This document shows positions 34,964-43,757 of a stretch of DNA of 64,000 nt, one piece after another. The translations under genes were made by a program, and so were the position numbers. The DNA comes from JAAZZIT01 sp964480525 (GTDB lineage: Bacteria > Bacillota > Clostridia > Oscillospirales > Ruminococcaceae): contig CAYZOV010000009.1 of assembly GCA_964480525.1 (NCBI GenBank), positions 1-64,000 of the forward strand, read 5' to 3'. A model generated the notes under the pieces. That model ran no database searches. It was not told the origin of the DNA and was given only the letters and a program-made list of their open reading frames with translations. The first letter of the stretch is position 1. Every line of letters starts with the position of its first letter.

Positions 34964-35899
34964 TTGGTAAAATTTAATATTTTTAATTGTAACCCTTTGG
35001 GAGAAAAAACCGCCGTGGCGTTGGGGGTTTTCGACGGAGTACACATAGGTCACAGACGGGTTATAAAAACGGCGGTTGACCTTAGAAAAAAAGGTTTGAC
35101 GCCGACGGTTTTTACGTTTGATACGCAAACGGTCATCAAGCGTGGAAGCGTTGTTTTGCCAATTATGAGCGACGTTCAAAAAGAAAAAGTCATGGAAAAT
35201 TTAGGCGTTGAGGTGCTTGTCAGTCCCGATTTTGAAAAAGTCAGGGATTATGAACCCGAAAGGTTTGTCAAGGAAATTTTGGCGGACAAGCTTAACGCAA
35301 AAGCGGTTGTTTGCGGCGAAGATTTTTGTTTCGGAAAAGGTGCAAGGGGAAACTGCGAAGCCTTAAAAAAATTCGGGGAAAAGTACGGATTTGAGGTTTT
35401 GGTGATTCCCGCCGAGGTTTTTCAGGGCGAAGTTGTGTCGTCAAGTCGCATACGAAAAGTCCTTGAACAAGGGGAAATTTCCCTTGCAAACAAAATGCTG
35501 GGTGAGGTTTTTTCTATGGAACTTGAAGTAGTCCACGGAAAACAATTGGGGCGAACATGGAATTTTCCCACAATAAATCAGGAAATCGACCAAAAATACA
35601 CCCCTTTGAAATTCGGGGTGTATGCTTCAAAAGTTTACATTGACGGCAAAGTTTACAACGGAGTGACAAATATAGGCGTTAAGCCGACGGTGAACGTTAT
35701 TACAAAACCCCTTGCGGAAACGTTTATAATGGGTTTTGAGGGGGATTTGTACGGTCGGGTTTTAAAACTTGAACTGTACGAATTTATAAGAGCCGAAAGG
35801 AAATTTGCGTCCTTTGAGGAGTTAAAGGAAGAAATCGGAAGAAATAAGGCTTTTGCGAAAAAATATTTTGAAAGGATAGATTTAAATGAACAAGGTTAG
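34964..35899 (+). CDS. ribF: Bifunctional riboflavin kinase/FMN adenylyltransferase
   Basis: Makes FMN and FAD from riboflavin. The 311-residue product has the N-terminal adenylyltransferase domain with GVFDGVHIGHRRVI (about 22-35, HxGH motif) and SSRIRKVLEQGEI (about 161-173), and the C-terminal kinase domain with GRTWNFPTIN (PTxN motif, about 198-207). The start is TTG 34964 behind AGGAGGG. Flavin supply is of direct use to Rnf and hydrogenase but the location is simply the conserved truB-ribF order. It overlaps gltX by 14 bases. Confidence 0.95.
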   Translation: MVKFNIFNCNPLGEKTAVALGVFDGVHIGHRRVIKTAVDLRKKGLTPTVFTFDTQTVIKRGSVVLPIMSDVQKEKVMENLGVEVLVSPDFEKVRDYEPERFVKEILADKLNAKAVVCGEDFCFGKGARGNCEALKKFGEKYGFEVLVIPAEVFQGEVVSSSRIRKVLEQGEISLANKMLGEVFSMELEVVHGKQLGRTWNFPTINQEIDQKYTPLKFGVYASKVYIDGKVYNGVTNIGVKPTVNVITKPLAETFIMGFEGDLYGRVLKLELYEFIRAERKFASFEELKEEIGRNKAFAKKYFERIDLNEQG

Positions 35900-37334
35900 A
35901 ACAAGATTTGCACCAAGTCCAACGGGATATATGCATATCGGAAATTTGAGAACAGCACTTTTCACTTACATTATCGCTAAGAAAAACGGCGGCGATTTTA
36001 TTTTGAGAATTGAGGACACAGACCAGGGACGTTATGTTGAGGGTGCAACAGAGGTTATTTACAAGACCTTGCGTGACTGCGGACTTAACTGGGACGAGGG
36101 ACCTGACGTTGGCGGACCTGTTGGACCGTATATCCAGTCGGAAAGAATGGGTATGTTCAAACAGTACGCTGTTGAGCTTGTTGAAAAAGGCGAAGCATAT
36201 TACTGCTTCTGCGACAAAGAAAGACTTGAAGAAGTAAAGGCTATTCAGGAAGCAAGCGGTATTATGCCAATGTACGACAGACATTGCCGTAATCTTTCTA
36301 AGGAAGAAGTTCAGGCAAAACTTGACGAGGGTGTTCCTTATGTTATCAGACAAAAAGTTCCACTTGACGGCGAAGTAACATTCCACGACGAACTTTACGG
36401 AGATATTACTGTGCCTTGTTCAACCCTTGACGACCAGATTTTGATTAAGACAGACGGTATGCCTACCTACAACTTTGCAAACGTTGTTGACGACCACCTT
36501 ATGGGCATAACACACGTTATCAGAGGTAACGAATACCTTGCTTCTGCACCAAAATACAATCTACTTTACGAGGCGTTCGGCTGGGAAATTCCAAAGTATA
36601 TCCACGTTGAACATATTATGAAAGACAAAACTCACAAACTTTCAAAGAGAGATGGCGACGCTTCGTATCAGGATTTGATGGAAAAAGGCTATCTTTCGGA
36701 CGCTGTGCTTAACTATATCGCACTTTTGGGTTGGGCGCCAAAGGGCGAAAAGGAAATTTTCACACTTGACGAACTTATCGAAGAATTTGACATTTCGGGT
36801 CTTTCAAAAGCTCCTGCAATTTTCGATTCGGCAAAACTAAAGGCGTTTAACGGCGAATACATCAGAAAACTTTCGGAAGAAGATTTTGAAAAAATGGCTA
36901 TGCCGTACATCAAGCAGGCTGTTAAGAGAGAGGACGTAGATTTTTCTCTTATTGCAAAACTTTTACAGCCTAGAACCGAACTTTTCACCGAAATTCCCGA
37001 ACAGATTGACTTTATTGACACTTTGCCTGAATACGACAACGCTCTTTACTGTCATAAGAAAATGAAAACAAACGAGGAAAATTCTCTTGAATCCTTGAAA
37101 GCTATTTTGCCTGTTTTGGAAAATTTGGGCGACTGGACGCAGGACGCAATTCACGAAGCGCTTTTTAAACTTATCGAAGAAAAGGGCGTTAAGAACGGTA
37201 TTATTTTGTGGCCTTTGCGTGTTGCTGTTTCGGGAAAATCCTTTACACCGGGCGGCGGAATCGAACTCTGCGTAATTTTGGGCAAAGACGAATCTATCGC
37301 AAGAATTAAAAAAGGTATCGAAAAATTGTCCTAA
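35886..37334 (+). CDS. gltX: Glutamyl-tRNA synthetase
   Basis: Class I aminoacyl-tRNA synthetase, 482 residues, cytoplasmic. The HIGH motif is HIGN (17-20, in PSPTGYMHIGNLRTALF) and the KMSKS motif is KLSKR near residue 251. The C-terminal anticodon-binding domain includes LRVAVSGKSFTPGGG. Many clostridia use a non-discriminating enzyme with GatCAB; the sequence alone does not settle that here. It is the last gene of the translation block; no convincing terminator follows. Confidence 0.96.
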   Translation: MNKVRTRFAPSPTGYMHIGNLRTALFTYIIAKKNGGDFILRIEDTDQGRYVEGATEVIYKTLRDCGLNWDEGPDVGGPVGPYIQSERMGMFKQYAVELVEKGEAYYCFCDKERLEEVKAIQEASGIMPMYDRHCRNLSKEEVQAKLDEGVPYVIRQKVPLDGEVTFHDELYGDITVPCSTLDDQILIKTDGMPTYNFANVVDDHLMGITHVIRGNEYLASAPKYNLLYEAFGWEIPKYIHVEHIMKDKTHKLSKRDGDASYQDLMEKGYLSDAVLNYIALLGWAPKGEKEIFTLDELIEEFDISGLSKAPAIFDSAKLKAFNGEYIRKLSEEDFEKMAMPYIKQAVKREDVDFSLIAKLLQPRTELFTEIPEQIDFIDTLPEYDNALYCHKKMKTNEENSLESLKAILPVLENLGDWTQDAIHEALFKLIEEKGVKNGIILWPLRVAVSGKSFTPGGGIELCVILGKDESIARIKKGIEKLS

Positions 37335-37409
37335 ACTGTCACAACCCTATCACAAAGACGTGGTAATCTTTACTAGGATTATGGGCAAAATCTTTTTAGA
37401 AGGGAGTTA

Positions 37410-37434
37410 TTTTGCACAAATTTTGCGTGCAAAA
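37410..37434 (+). promoter_or_regulatory. Inverted repeat upstream of Gld-type ABC operon
   Basis: ttttgcac / gtgcaaaa is a perfect eight-base inverted repeat with a nine-base spacer (aaattttgc). It lies between an AGAAGGGAG ribosome binding site (37398-37406) and the ATG at 37449, inside the possible leader peptide frame. Confidence 0.45.
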
Positions 37435-37456
37435 ATACGTTAAAGAAAATGATTGA
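37412..37456 (+). CDS. Possible 14-codon leader peptide
   Basis: TTG 37412, five bases after AGAAGGGAG, opens a frame of fourteen codons (MHKFCVQKYVKEND) that stops at TGA 37454-37456, overlapping the start of the ABC ATPase gene at 37449 in another frame. The ATPase gene itself has only a weak site (AAAG). This arrangement fits translational coupling from a leader peptide, but a frame this short can occur by chance. Confidence 0.35.
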   Translation: MHKFCVQKYVKEND

Positions 37457-38435
37457 AGTAGTAAATCTTTCAAAGCATTACGGCGATAAAAAGGCTGTGG
37501 ACAATATTTCCTTTAAGGTAAACAGTGGCGAAATTCTGGGATTTTTAGGACCTAACGGCGCCGGAAAATCCACCACGATGAATATTTTGACGGGATATAT
37601 TTCTTCTACGGACGGTAAAGCACTTATCGACGGAATCGACATTTTAGAGGACCCTATTAAGGCAAAGGCAAAAATCGGATATCTTCCTGAACTTCCGCCA
37701 CTTTATATGGATATGACGGTTAAGGAATACTTAAACTTTATTTACGATTTGAAAAAGTGCAAATTGCCGAGAAATACGCATTTAAAGGATATTTGCAGGC
37801 TTGTTAAAATTGATAATGTCTACAACAGAATTATCAAAAACCTTTCAAAGGGTTATAAACAGCGTGTGGGTGTAGCGCAGGCGTTGGTGGGAAATCCGCC
37901 TGTGCTTATTCTTGACGAGCCGACGGTTGGTCTTGACCCAAACCAGATTGTGGAAATTCGTGCGCTTATTAAAAAGTTGGGAAAAAGCCACACGGTTATT
38001 CTTTCGTCGCATATTTTGTCCGAAGTTCAGGCGGTTTGCGACAGAATCGTGGTTATAAACAAAGGAAAAATCGTTGCGGACGACACAGCGGAAAACCTCT
38101 CGAAATCTCTTTCGGACGACCACAGACTTCTTACGAGAATCGACGGGCCAAAGGACGAAGTTGTAAAACTTGTAAAGTCTATTTCGGGCGTTGAAAACGT
38201 GATTGTAAACACCGAAGTGGAAAACGGCGTTTGGGAATACAGAATCGAAGCAGTAGAGGGCGTTGACGTCAGACGTGAACTGTTTAAACGTCTGGCACAG
38301 CGCAACTGGTATTTGCTTTCGAGCAGGTCTTATGAACTTTCTCTTGAAGATATCTTCCTCAAACTCACTATGGGTGAGGAAATTTCAAAAAGCGACAGAG
38401 AAAAGCTGTCTAAAAAGCAAGGAGGTAACGACTAA
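37449..38435 (+). CDS. ABC exporter ATPase, GldA/CcmA type
   Basis: ATPase of 328 residues. Walker A is GPNGAGKS near 38-45, signature LSKGYKQRVG near 135-144, and Walker B LILDEPTVGLD near 155-165. The C-terminal extension (about 225-328) is of the type in GldA and related exporters. Its partners follow directly: a permease whose ATG overlaps the stop, a GldG-like protein and a DUF4340 protein. In clostridia this set is common, with unknown substrate; it is not evidence of gliding. Confidence 0.9.
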   Translation: MIEVVNLSKHYGDKKAVDNISFKVNSGEILGFLGPNGAGKSTTMNILTGYISSTDGKALIDGIDILEDPIKAKAKIGYLPELPPLYMDMTVKEYLNFIYDLKKCKLPRNTHLKDICRLVKIDNVYNRIIKNLSKGYKQRVGVAQALVGNPPVLILDEPTVGLDPNQIVEIRALIKKLGKSHTVILSSHILSEVQAVCDRIVVINKGKIVADDTAENLSKSLSDDHRLLTRIDGPKDEVVKLVKSISGVENVIVNTEVENGVWEYRIEAVEGVDVRRELFKRLAQRNWYLLSSRSYELSLEDIFLKLTMGEEISKSDREKLSKKQGGND

Positions 38436-39139
38436 TGGGCGCTATTTTCAGACGTGAATTGCGTGGATATTTTACATCGCCTGTGGGATATATTTTTCTT
38501 GGCGTATTTTACGCAGTATCGGGATTTTTCTTTTATTCATCATCAATAAGCGCAGGTTCGACGGATTTGTCACAGCTTTTTGTATTGCTTTATTTTGCGC
38601 TTTTGCTTTTGGTGCCGATTTTGACAATGCGTAGCTTTTCCGAAGAAAAGAAACAAAAAACCGAACAATGTATCCTCACCGCCCCTGTCAGCCTTTTCGG
38701 AATTGTAATGGGCAAATTCTTGGGTGCGTTTGTGGTGTACCTTATCGGAATTTCCTGCACAGCCGTTTATGCGGTGGTGGTGTCGTTTTTCGCAACCCCT
38801 GACTGGAACGTGGTTTTGGGAAATATTTTGGGGCTTATCCTTTTGGGAGCGTCGTTTATCGCTCTGGGAATTTTGGTTTCGTCCCTGACAGAAAACCAAA
38901 TGGTTTCGGCTATTTTAAGTATGGTGCTTATTTTGGCGCTTTACATTTTGCAGGTTGTTGCAAATTATGTGTCCGTTGATTGGATTGCAAAGGTTCTTTC
39001 AAGCGTTGCTTTTTCATACAGATATCAGACCTTCACATCAGGTATTTTGGACCTTTCAAACGTTTTGTTCTTTGTCAGCGCAACAGTAATTTTTATGTTT
39101 TTGACTGTCAGAGTTTTGGAAAAACGTCGTTGGGGTTAA
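38435..39139 (+). CDS. ABC permease, GldF/ABC-2 type
   Basis: Membrane protein of 234 residues with six helices. The opening RRELRGYFTSPVGYIFLGVF and RSFSEEKKQKTEQCILTAPV are typical of the GldF/NosY-like ABC-2 permeases. Its start overlaps the stop of the ATPase gene (TAATG), with AAGGAGG upstream, so the two are co-translated. Confidence 0.9.
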   Translation: MGAIFRRELRGYFTSPVGYIFLGVFYAVSGFFFYSSSISAGSTDLSQLFVLLYFALLLLVPILTMRSFSEEKKQKTEQCILTAPVSLFGIVMGKFLGAFVVYLIGISCTAVYAVVVSFFATPDWNVVLGNILGLILLGASFIALGILVSSLTENQMVSAILSMVLILALYILQVVANYVSVDWIAKVLSSVAFSYRYQTFTSGILDLSNVLFFVSATVIFMFLTVRVLEKRRWG

Positions 39140-39178
39140 ATATTTGAGAAAAATTTTACAGAAAGAAGGTTTATATAA

Positions 39179-40822
39179 ATGTCTGAAAAAATAAAAGACG
39201 AGGCTTTGGACAAAAAGCCGAAAAAAGAAAAGAAAGATAAGAAAAAGTTTAATTCCAAAAAACTCAAACACGGCGCAATGGCAACGGCGTTTACTTGCGT
39301 GTTTATTGCCGTAATTGTGCTGGTGAACGTTATTGCGACGGTTATTTTTGACAGATTCCCTATTACTATCGACTTGACGGAAAACAAGATTTATTCAATT
39401 TCCGAAGAAGCGGAAAAGTATGTAAAAAAGATAGACAAAAAAGTAACCGTTACGGTTTTGGCTAAAAAAGATGATTTTGAAAGTTTCGGCGGAGAATATA
39501 CAAAATCAGCGTCGGAACTTTTGGAAAAGTACAGAAAAACAAACTCGAATATCGAGGTCAGATATATCGACTTTTTGTCAAACCCTGACATTATGAGCGA
39601 TTATGCCGACCAGTCGAATTTGGGTTCGTATGATATTATTTTTGAAACATCTTCAAAGGATTCCGACGGAAACGACTTTAAGCGCGTCAAGGTTGTGGGT
39701 CTTATGGATATGGTAAATCTCAAAGACGAAATTTACGAATACTATACTTCCGCAGGATATGACACTTCGGCGATTGATACAGAAGTTCAGAGCTATGTTG
39801 TGGGATACGGTCACTCGCAGACGTTCTCGCTTTATAATTCCTACGGTATGTTGGGTACGTCAAATGCCGAAAGTGCGTTTGTTTCGGCGCTTATGACGGT
39901 TGCGGACGACAGTGCGATTACGGTTACGTTCCTTAACACCGACCGAAAAGAAGCGGAACTGACGTACTTTAAATCGCTGTTAAGTGCAAACGGATATATC
40001 GTAAACGAAATTAACATTACAACGGAAAATATTCCGGAAGAAACAAGCGTTGTGGTTATTCCGGCGCCTAAGCTTGATTATACGTCGGAAGAAATCGAAA
40101 AGGTTGACAAATTCCTTGACAACGACGGAAATCTGAAGAAAAACCTTATTTATATGGCTTCCATTGAACAGGGCGACACCCCGAATCTTGACGAATTTTT
40201 GGAAGAATACGGATTGAAAATCGAAAAAACAATCATTGGCGACGGTCAGAATTATTATGCTAACGACCCGTTTAAAACAATCCAAACTCTGGTGGGCGAA
40301 TATTATCTCAACAGTTTTGACGGCACGTCAAGTTCGTATTATTATGTTCCGTACGCAAGACCTGTAACGGCGCTTTACGAAGAAGAGGGCATGAAAGTTG
40401 TGTGGAAATATCTTGCAACGTCGTCAAAAGCTTATGAAGCCGACACCGAAAACAATACGGTGGAACAAAAGGGTATTTTGTATAGTTTCTGCATAGGCGC
40501 AAAATGTAAATTCACAACTGACGACGACGGCAACAACATTCAGGATTACAGCCACATTTTGGCGTTTGGTACGGATATGTTCTTCGACGACAGCGTTTTG
40601 GCGTCGCCGCAGTTTAAAAACGGAGATTTGATTATTTCCATGCTTAACGAAATTACGGGCAAAAAGCAGGAACTTGTCCTCAAACCTAAGTCCGTTAATG
40701 CAGTTACGTTTGATATTACGGACAAACAGGCAACCGTGTTGAAATATACGTTTGTATTCATTATCCCGATTATTACTCTCGTAATCGGATTGGTTGTTTA
40801 CATGAGAAGAAAGAACAAGTAA
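39179..40822 (+). CDS. GldG-like ABC auxiliary membrane protein
   Basis: Protein of 547 residues. A Lys-rich cytoplasmic start (1-40) leads to one helix (about 38-60), a large extracytoplasmic region beginning FPITIDLTENKIYSISEEAE (the GldG signature), and a C-terminal helix (about 522-543). The outside region contains an IFT52/GldG-like domain (VVVIPAPKLDYTSEEIEKVD near 295). It partners the preceding ATPase and permease. Confidence 0.85.
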   Translation: MSEKIKDEALDKKPKKEKKDKKKFNSKKLKHGAMATAFTCVFIAVIVLVNVIATVIFDRFPITIDLTENKIYSISEEAEKYVKKIDKKVTVTVLAKKDDFESFGGEYTKSASELLEKYRKTNSNIEVRYIDFLSNPDIMSDYADQSNLGSYDIIFETSSKDSDGNDFKRVKVVGLMDMVNLKDEIYEYYTSAGYDTSAIDTEVQSYVVGYGHSQTFSLYNSYGMLGTSNAESAFVSALMTVADDSAITVTFLNTDRKEAELTYFKSLLSANGYIVNEINITTENIPEETSVVVIPAPKLDYTSEEIEKVDKFLDNDGNLKKNLIYMASIEQGDTPNLDEFLEEYGLKIEKTIIGDGQNYYANDPFKTIQTLVGEYYLNSFDGTSSSYYYVPYARPVTALYEEEGMKVVWKYLATSSKAYEADTENNTVEQKGILYSFCIGAKCKFTTDDDGNNIQDYSHILAFGTDMFFDDSVLASPQFKNGDLIISMLNEITGKKQELVLKPKSVNAVTFDITDKQATVLKYTFVFIIPIITLVIGLVVYMRRKNK

Positions 40823-40838
40823 GGAAAGGAGTTTTCTT

Positions 40839-42323
40839 ATGAATTCAAAACTCAAAGGACTTATAATTTGCGGAGTGTGCGTTGTGTGTTTGGGTGTTGT
40901 GGCGGTTGCGTTGTCATTGACCGCAAAAGACGACGACAACAACGACAGCGACAGTTCGTCCCAGACAAATTCAAACGTCACAAAAGAAGAAACGCCTATT
41001 GTGGATTATGACAAAACACAGGTTAAAAGTATCGAAGTTCACAACGAATACGGCGATTTAACTTTCACACAAACAGCCAGCGGGTCGGAAAGTTGGAAAA
41101 TCGAACAGCTTGACGGTTTAGACCAAAATTCCACTATGACAGGTGCGGCGGCAAAAATTGCGGCAACGCTTTCGTATCTTGAAATTGCGGAAGAAAATGC
41201 AACCGACCTTTCAAAATACGGTCTTGCGGAACCGACGTCTACTTTTACGGTAAGTTATGCGGATATTGACAAAACCGTTAAAACGTTTCTTATCGGCAAC
41301 GAAAGCCCGAAAAGCGGTTATTATTATCTTTGCGAAAAGGACAATACGACGGTGTATATCGTCAGCGAAAGCGGTTTGCAGTATTATTTGAGAGAACCCG
41401 AATATTTTGTAAGCACGTCGCTTCTTGCTACGCCGGCTGACGACGAATGGCCTGAAATTCTGGATTTGATTGTTTGGCGTGAGGACTGGGAGTACGAAGT
41501 AAAATACAAAAGCGTTGACGAAAGCCAGAGCGTTGTTTCGTCGCAAATAATGTACGAACCTATCACAATGCCGTTGAATATAACTTATTCGTCCGAAATA
41601 ACTCACGGATTGTGGGGACTTAACGCCGAACAGGCTGTTAAGGCTTTTCCGACGGACGAGGACAAGGAAGAATACGGAATTACTAATCCTCATGCAGTTG
41701 TAACGTTGAAACTTGACACCGACGAAAAGGAAGTTTATACGCTGACTGTGGGAAAACCGATTTATTACGTTGACGACAACGGCAACGACACCGACAGCGT
41801 GGCGGGTTATTACGTTTACTTTGACGGCGTAAAAGGAAAAGACGCTATTTATACGGTGCCAGTTGATGATTTGCCGTGGGCGACATATGCCCCGGAGGAC
41901 GCTATGGCAACCCTTATGACTTCAAATTATATCTACGACGTTGATACAATTACGGTAACACAGGGCGACAAGACGAACATATTTGACCTTATCGGTGAGG
42001 GAACGGACGCTCCGACGGAAGTTACCCTTGACGGCGAAAAGGTGGACGTGTCAAATTTCAAGAGCTTGTACCAGTATATTATCACCTGCCCGACAACGGA
42101 GATTTATTTTGAACAAACCGACCTTGACCCGTATATGGAAGTGTCTATAAATCTTAAAGACGGCGACAGCGACCTTATGCAGTTTGTGAAACTCACCGAC
42201 AGACGAACCGTTGTGTTCTTAAACGGCAGACCGCAGTTCTTGATTTCCAAAACTTGGACGGAACTTTTGAGCGAAAATATCGACAACCTTAAAAACGGAC
42301 TGGAAATTAAGGATTTCGTTTAG
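40839..42323 (+). CDS. DUF4340 protein of the Gld-type ABC system
   Basis: Protein of 494 residues with one N-terminal helix (about 6-28), a Ser/Asp/Asn linker and repeated DUF4340 sections outside: WKIEQLDG... and LSKYGLAEPTSTFTVSY (about 128-144), and a second set near 275 (EEYGITNPHAVVTLKLDT). DUF4340 proteins follow GldG-like genes in many bacteria and probably bind the exported substrate or the envelope; unproven. It follows the GldG-like gene by 16 bases behind AAGGAAAGGAG. It is last in the operon; no hairpin follows. Confidence 0.88.
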   Translation: MNSKLKGLIICGVCVVCLGVVAVALSLTAKDDDNNDSDSSSQTNSNVTKEETPIVDYDKTQVKSIEVHNEYGDLTFTQTASGSESWKIEQLDGLDQNSTMTGAAAKIAATLSYLEIAEENATDLSKYGLAEPTSTFTVSYADIDKTVKTFLIGNESPKSGYYYLCEKDNTTVYIVSESGLQYYLREPEYFVSTSLLATPADDEWPEILDLIVWREDWEYEVKYKSVDESQSVVSSQIMYEPITMPLNITYSSEITHGLWGLNAEQAVKAFPTDEDKEEYGITNPHAVVTLKLDTDEKEVYTLTVGKPIYYVDDNGNDTDSVAGYYVYFDGVKGKDAIYTVPVDDLPWATYAPEDAMATLMTSNYIYDVDTITVTQGDKTNIFDLIGEGTDAPTEVTLDGEKVDVSNFKSLYQYIITCPTTEIYFEQTDLDPYMEVSINLKDGDSDLMQFVKLTDRRTVVFLNGRPQFLISKTWTELLSENIDNLKNGLEIKDFV

Positions 42324-42393
42324 TCAATTTCGACAAATTTTTCAGAGAGAATATGTTAAAATGACAGAGTTGCAAAATTCTGCAAAAATATGT

Positions 42394-42422
42394 TTGCTTT
42401 TTTGTTGGAAATATGTTAAGAT
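42394..42422 (+). promoter_or_regulatory. Possible promoter of small hypothetical gene
   Basis: TTGCTT (42394-42399) and TAAGAT (42417-42422) with a 17-base spacer, 53 bases before the gene. The -10 box is below consensus. A similar aatatgttaa(a/g)at sequence occurs at 42350-42362. Confidence 0.45.
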
Positions 42423-42475
42423 AAATGTAAGGATTTTGTAACACGGAGGATTTTTCAGGAAAGGAATGGTGACAT

Positions 42476-42757
42476 ATGGCGGAAAACAAGGCGAATTTTT
42501 TCACATATAAAGGGCTTCCGCTTGTGAGAAAAGGAAACGAACTTTATTTCGGCAACATGAGCGACGAGTTCGTTATAAATATGAAAATCGAAGAAACCAA
42601 AGACGTGGACGGAATGAAAGTTGCGTCCAAAGTAAGGGTTATCAAAATGGCAACCGCAAAGGATTTGCCGTTTGACAAGGTTTTTGTAAAAAACACGGAA
42701 AAATCAAGCTTGTACGAAGCGCTTGATATCGCGTGCGCATGGCTGGGTAAATATTAA
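42476..42757 (+). CDS. Conserved small protein of unknown function
   Basis: Protein of 93 residues, no signal or membrane segment. It looks like a small alpha/beta protein: FFTYKGLPLVRKGNELYFGN, then IEETKDVDGMKVASKVRVIK, then a final helix SSLYEALDIACAWLGKY. I recall similar short proteins as hypothetical in Ruminococcaceae but cannot name a family. AGGAAAGGA precedes the ATG, and a terminator follows, so it is a well-formed single gene. Confidence 0.7.
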   Translation: MAENKANFFTYKGLPLVRKGNELYFGNMSDEFVINMKIEETKDVDGMKVASKVRVIKMATAKDLPFDKVFVKNTEKSSLYEALDIACAWLGKY

Positions 42758-42771
42758 AAAACGCAGACAAA

Positions 42772-42808
42772 AAGGGTTTTCCGAAAAAATCGGAAAGCCC
42801 TTGTTTTT
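42772..42808 (+). terminator. Terminator of the small hypothetical gene
   Basis: aagggttttccga / tcggaaagccctt is a thirteen-pair stem (one G-U) with an aaaaa loop and a T-run (ttgttttttg) after it. Confidence 0.9.
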
Positions 42809-42847
42809 TGTTAAAAAAAGTTTTAGGCAAATGGGGGAAAATAACTA

Positions 42848-42876
42848 TTGACAAAATTATTATAAGGTTTTAAAAT
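42848..42876 (+). promoter_or_regulatory. Sigma-A promoter of the hemolysin III gene
   Basis: TTGACA (42848-42853) and TAAAAT (42871-42876) separated by 17 bases; the ATG is 40 bases downstream of the -10 box. Confidence 0.8.
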
Positions 42877-42915
42877 AGAATTAAGTAAAAATGTAATCGG
42901 AAAGGAGAATTTTTA

Positions 42916-43629
42916 ATGAGCGAAAACAAATTGAGAAAGTTTGACGTGCGACAGCAGAGGGGCGAAGAAATCAGAAAAGCCGTGAAAATTTCAAAGAGAT
43001 ATTCTTTGGGCGAAGAAATTTTCAATGCTGTTTCTCACGGAACGGGAGGTTTGCTTGCGATTGCCGGCACGGTTGTGCTGATTGTTTTGTGTGCGGTTTA
43101 TTCGGACGTGTGGGCGGTTGTGTCGTCGTGCATTTACGGAGCCAGCCTGATTATTCTGTACACCATGTCAACGCTGTACCACGCTATTTCAAACGAACGT
43201 GCAAAGAGATTTTTCAGAATAATGGACCACAACACCATTTTCTTTTTGATTGCGGGAACATACACGCCGTTTACGTTGGTCAGCCTTAGAGGAAAAACAG
43301 GTTGGATTTTGTTTTTCGTGGTGTGGATTGCCGCCGCAGTAGGCATAACCCTTAATTCGGTGGATTTGGAAAAATACCGCAAACCGTCGGTGGTTTGTTA
43401 TGTGGCAATGGGCTGGGTAATAATTTTCGCCATTAAGCCGATGATTGAAGCAGTTCCGAAAAATTCAATGATTTTCCTTTTGGTGGGTGGAATTTTGTAC
43501 ACGGTCGGTATAATTTTTTACGCCTTGAAAAAATTGAAATATTTCCATTCGGTTTGGCATTTGTTTACGGTTGCGGGAAGCGTTTTTCATTATTTCTCCG
43601 TGCTGCTTGCAATTGTGGATTTTAAATAA
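42916..43629 (+). CDS. Hemolysin III/PAQR-family membrane protein
   Basis: Membrane protein of 237 residues with seven helices. The family motifs are EEIFNAVSHGTGG (about 34-46), TLYHAISNERAKRFFRIMDH (about 87-106) and FHSVWHLFTVAGSVFHYFSV (about 209-228), whose histidines and the first-motif region form the presumed metal site. The name hemolysin is historical; Firmicute and proteobacterial members affect membrane energetics. The extra basic N-terminus (about 1-28) is longer than in most relatives. Confidence 0.88.
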   Translation: MSENKLRKFDVRQQRGEEIRKAVKISKRYSLGEEIFNAVSHGTGGLLAIAGTVVLIVLCAVYSDVWAVVSSCIYGASLIILYTMSTLYHAISNERAKRFFRIMDHNTIFFLIAGTYTPFTLVSLRGKTGWILFFVVWIAAAVGITLNSVDLEKYRKPSVVCYVAMGWVIIFAIKPMIEAVPKNSMIFLLVGGILYTVGIIFYALKKLKYFHSVWHLFTVAGSVFHYFSVLLAIVDFK

Positions 43630-43695
43630 TAGCTAAATCGTGGGTTTTAAATTTGTACAAAACAACAAAAATTATGCTGTTTGAGTAAAAAACAG

Positions 43696-43724
43696 TAGAC
43701 AAAATTAAGTTTTTAAGTTAAACT
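43696..43724 (+). promoter_or_regulatory. Possible promoter of the aquaporin gene
   Basis: TAGACA (43696-43701) and TAAACT (43719-43724) with a 17-base spacer, 34 bases before the ATG. Confidence 0.55.
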
Positions 43725-43757
43725 AAAACCAGAAAAATATTCAAAGGAGGTCATTTT

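Noticed and set aside
37449..39139. Gliding motility genes
   Set aside because: Gld-like ATPase and permease families are widespread in non-gliding Firmicutes, and no other gliding genes are present.
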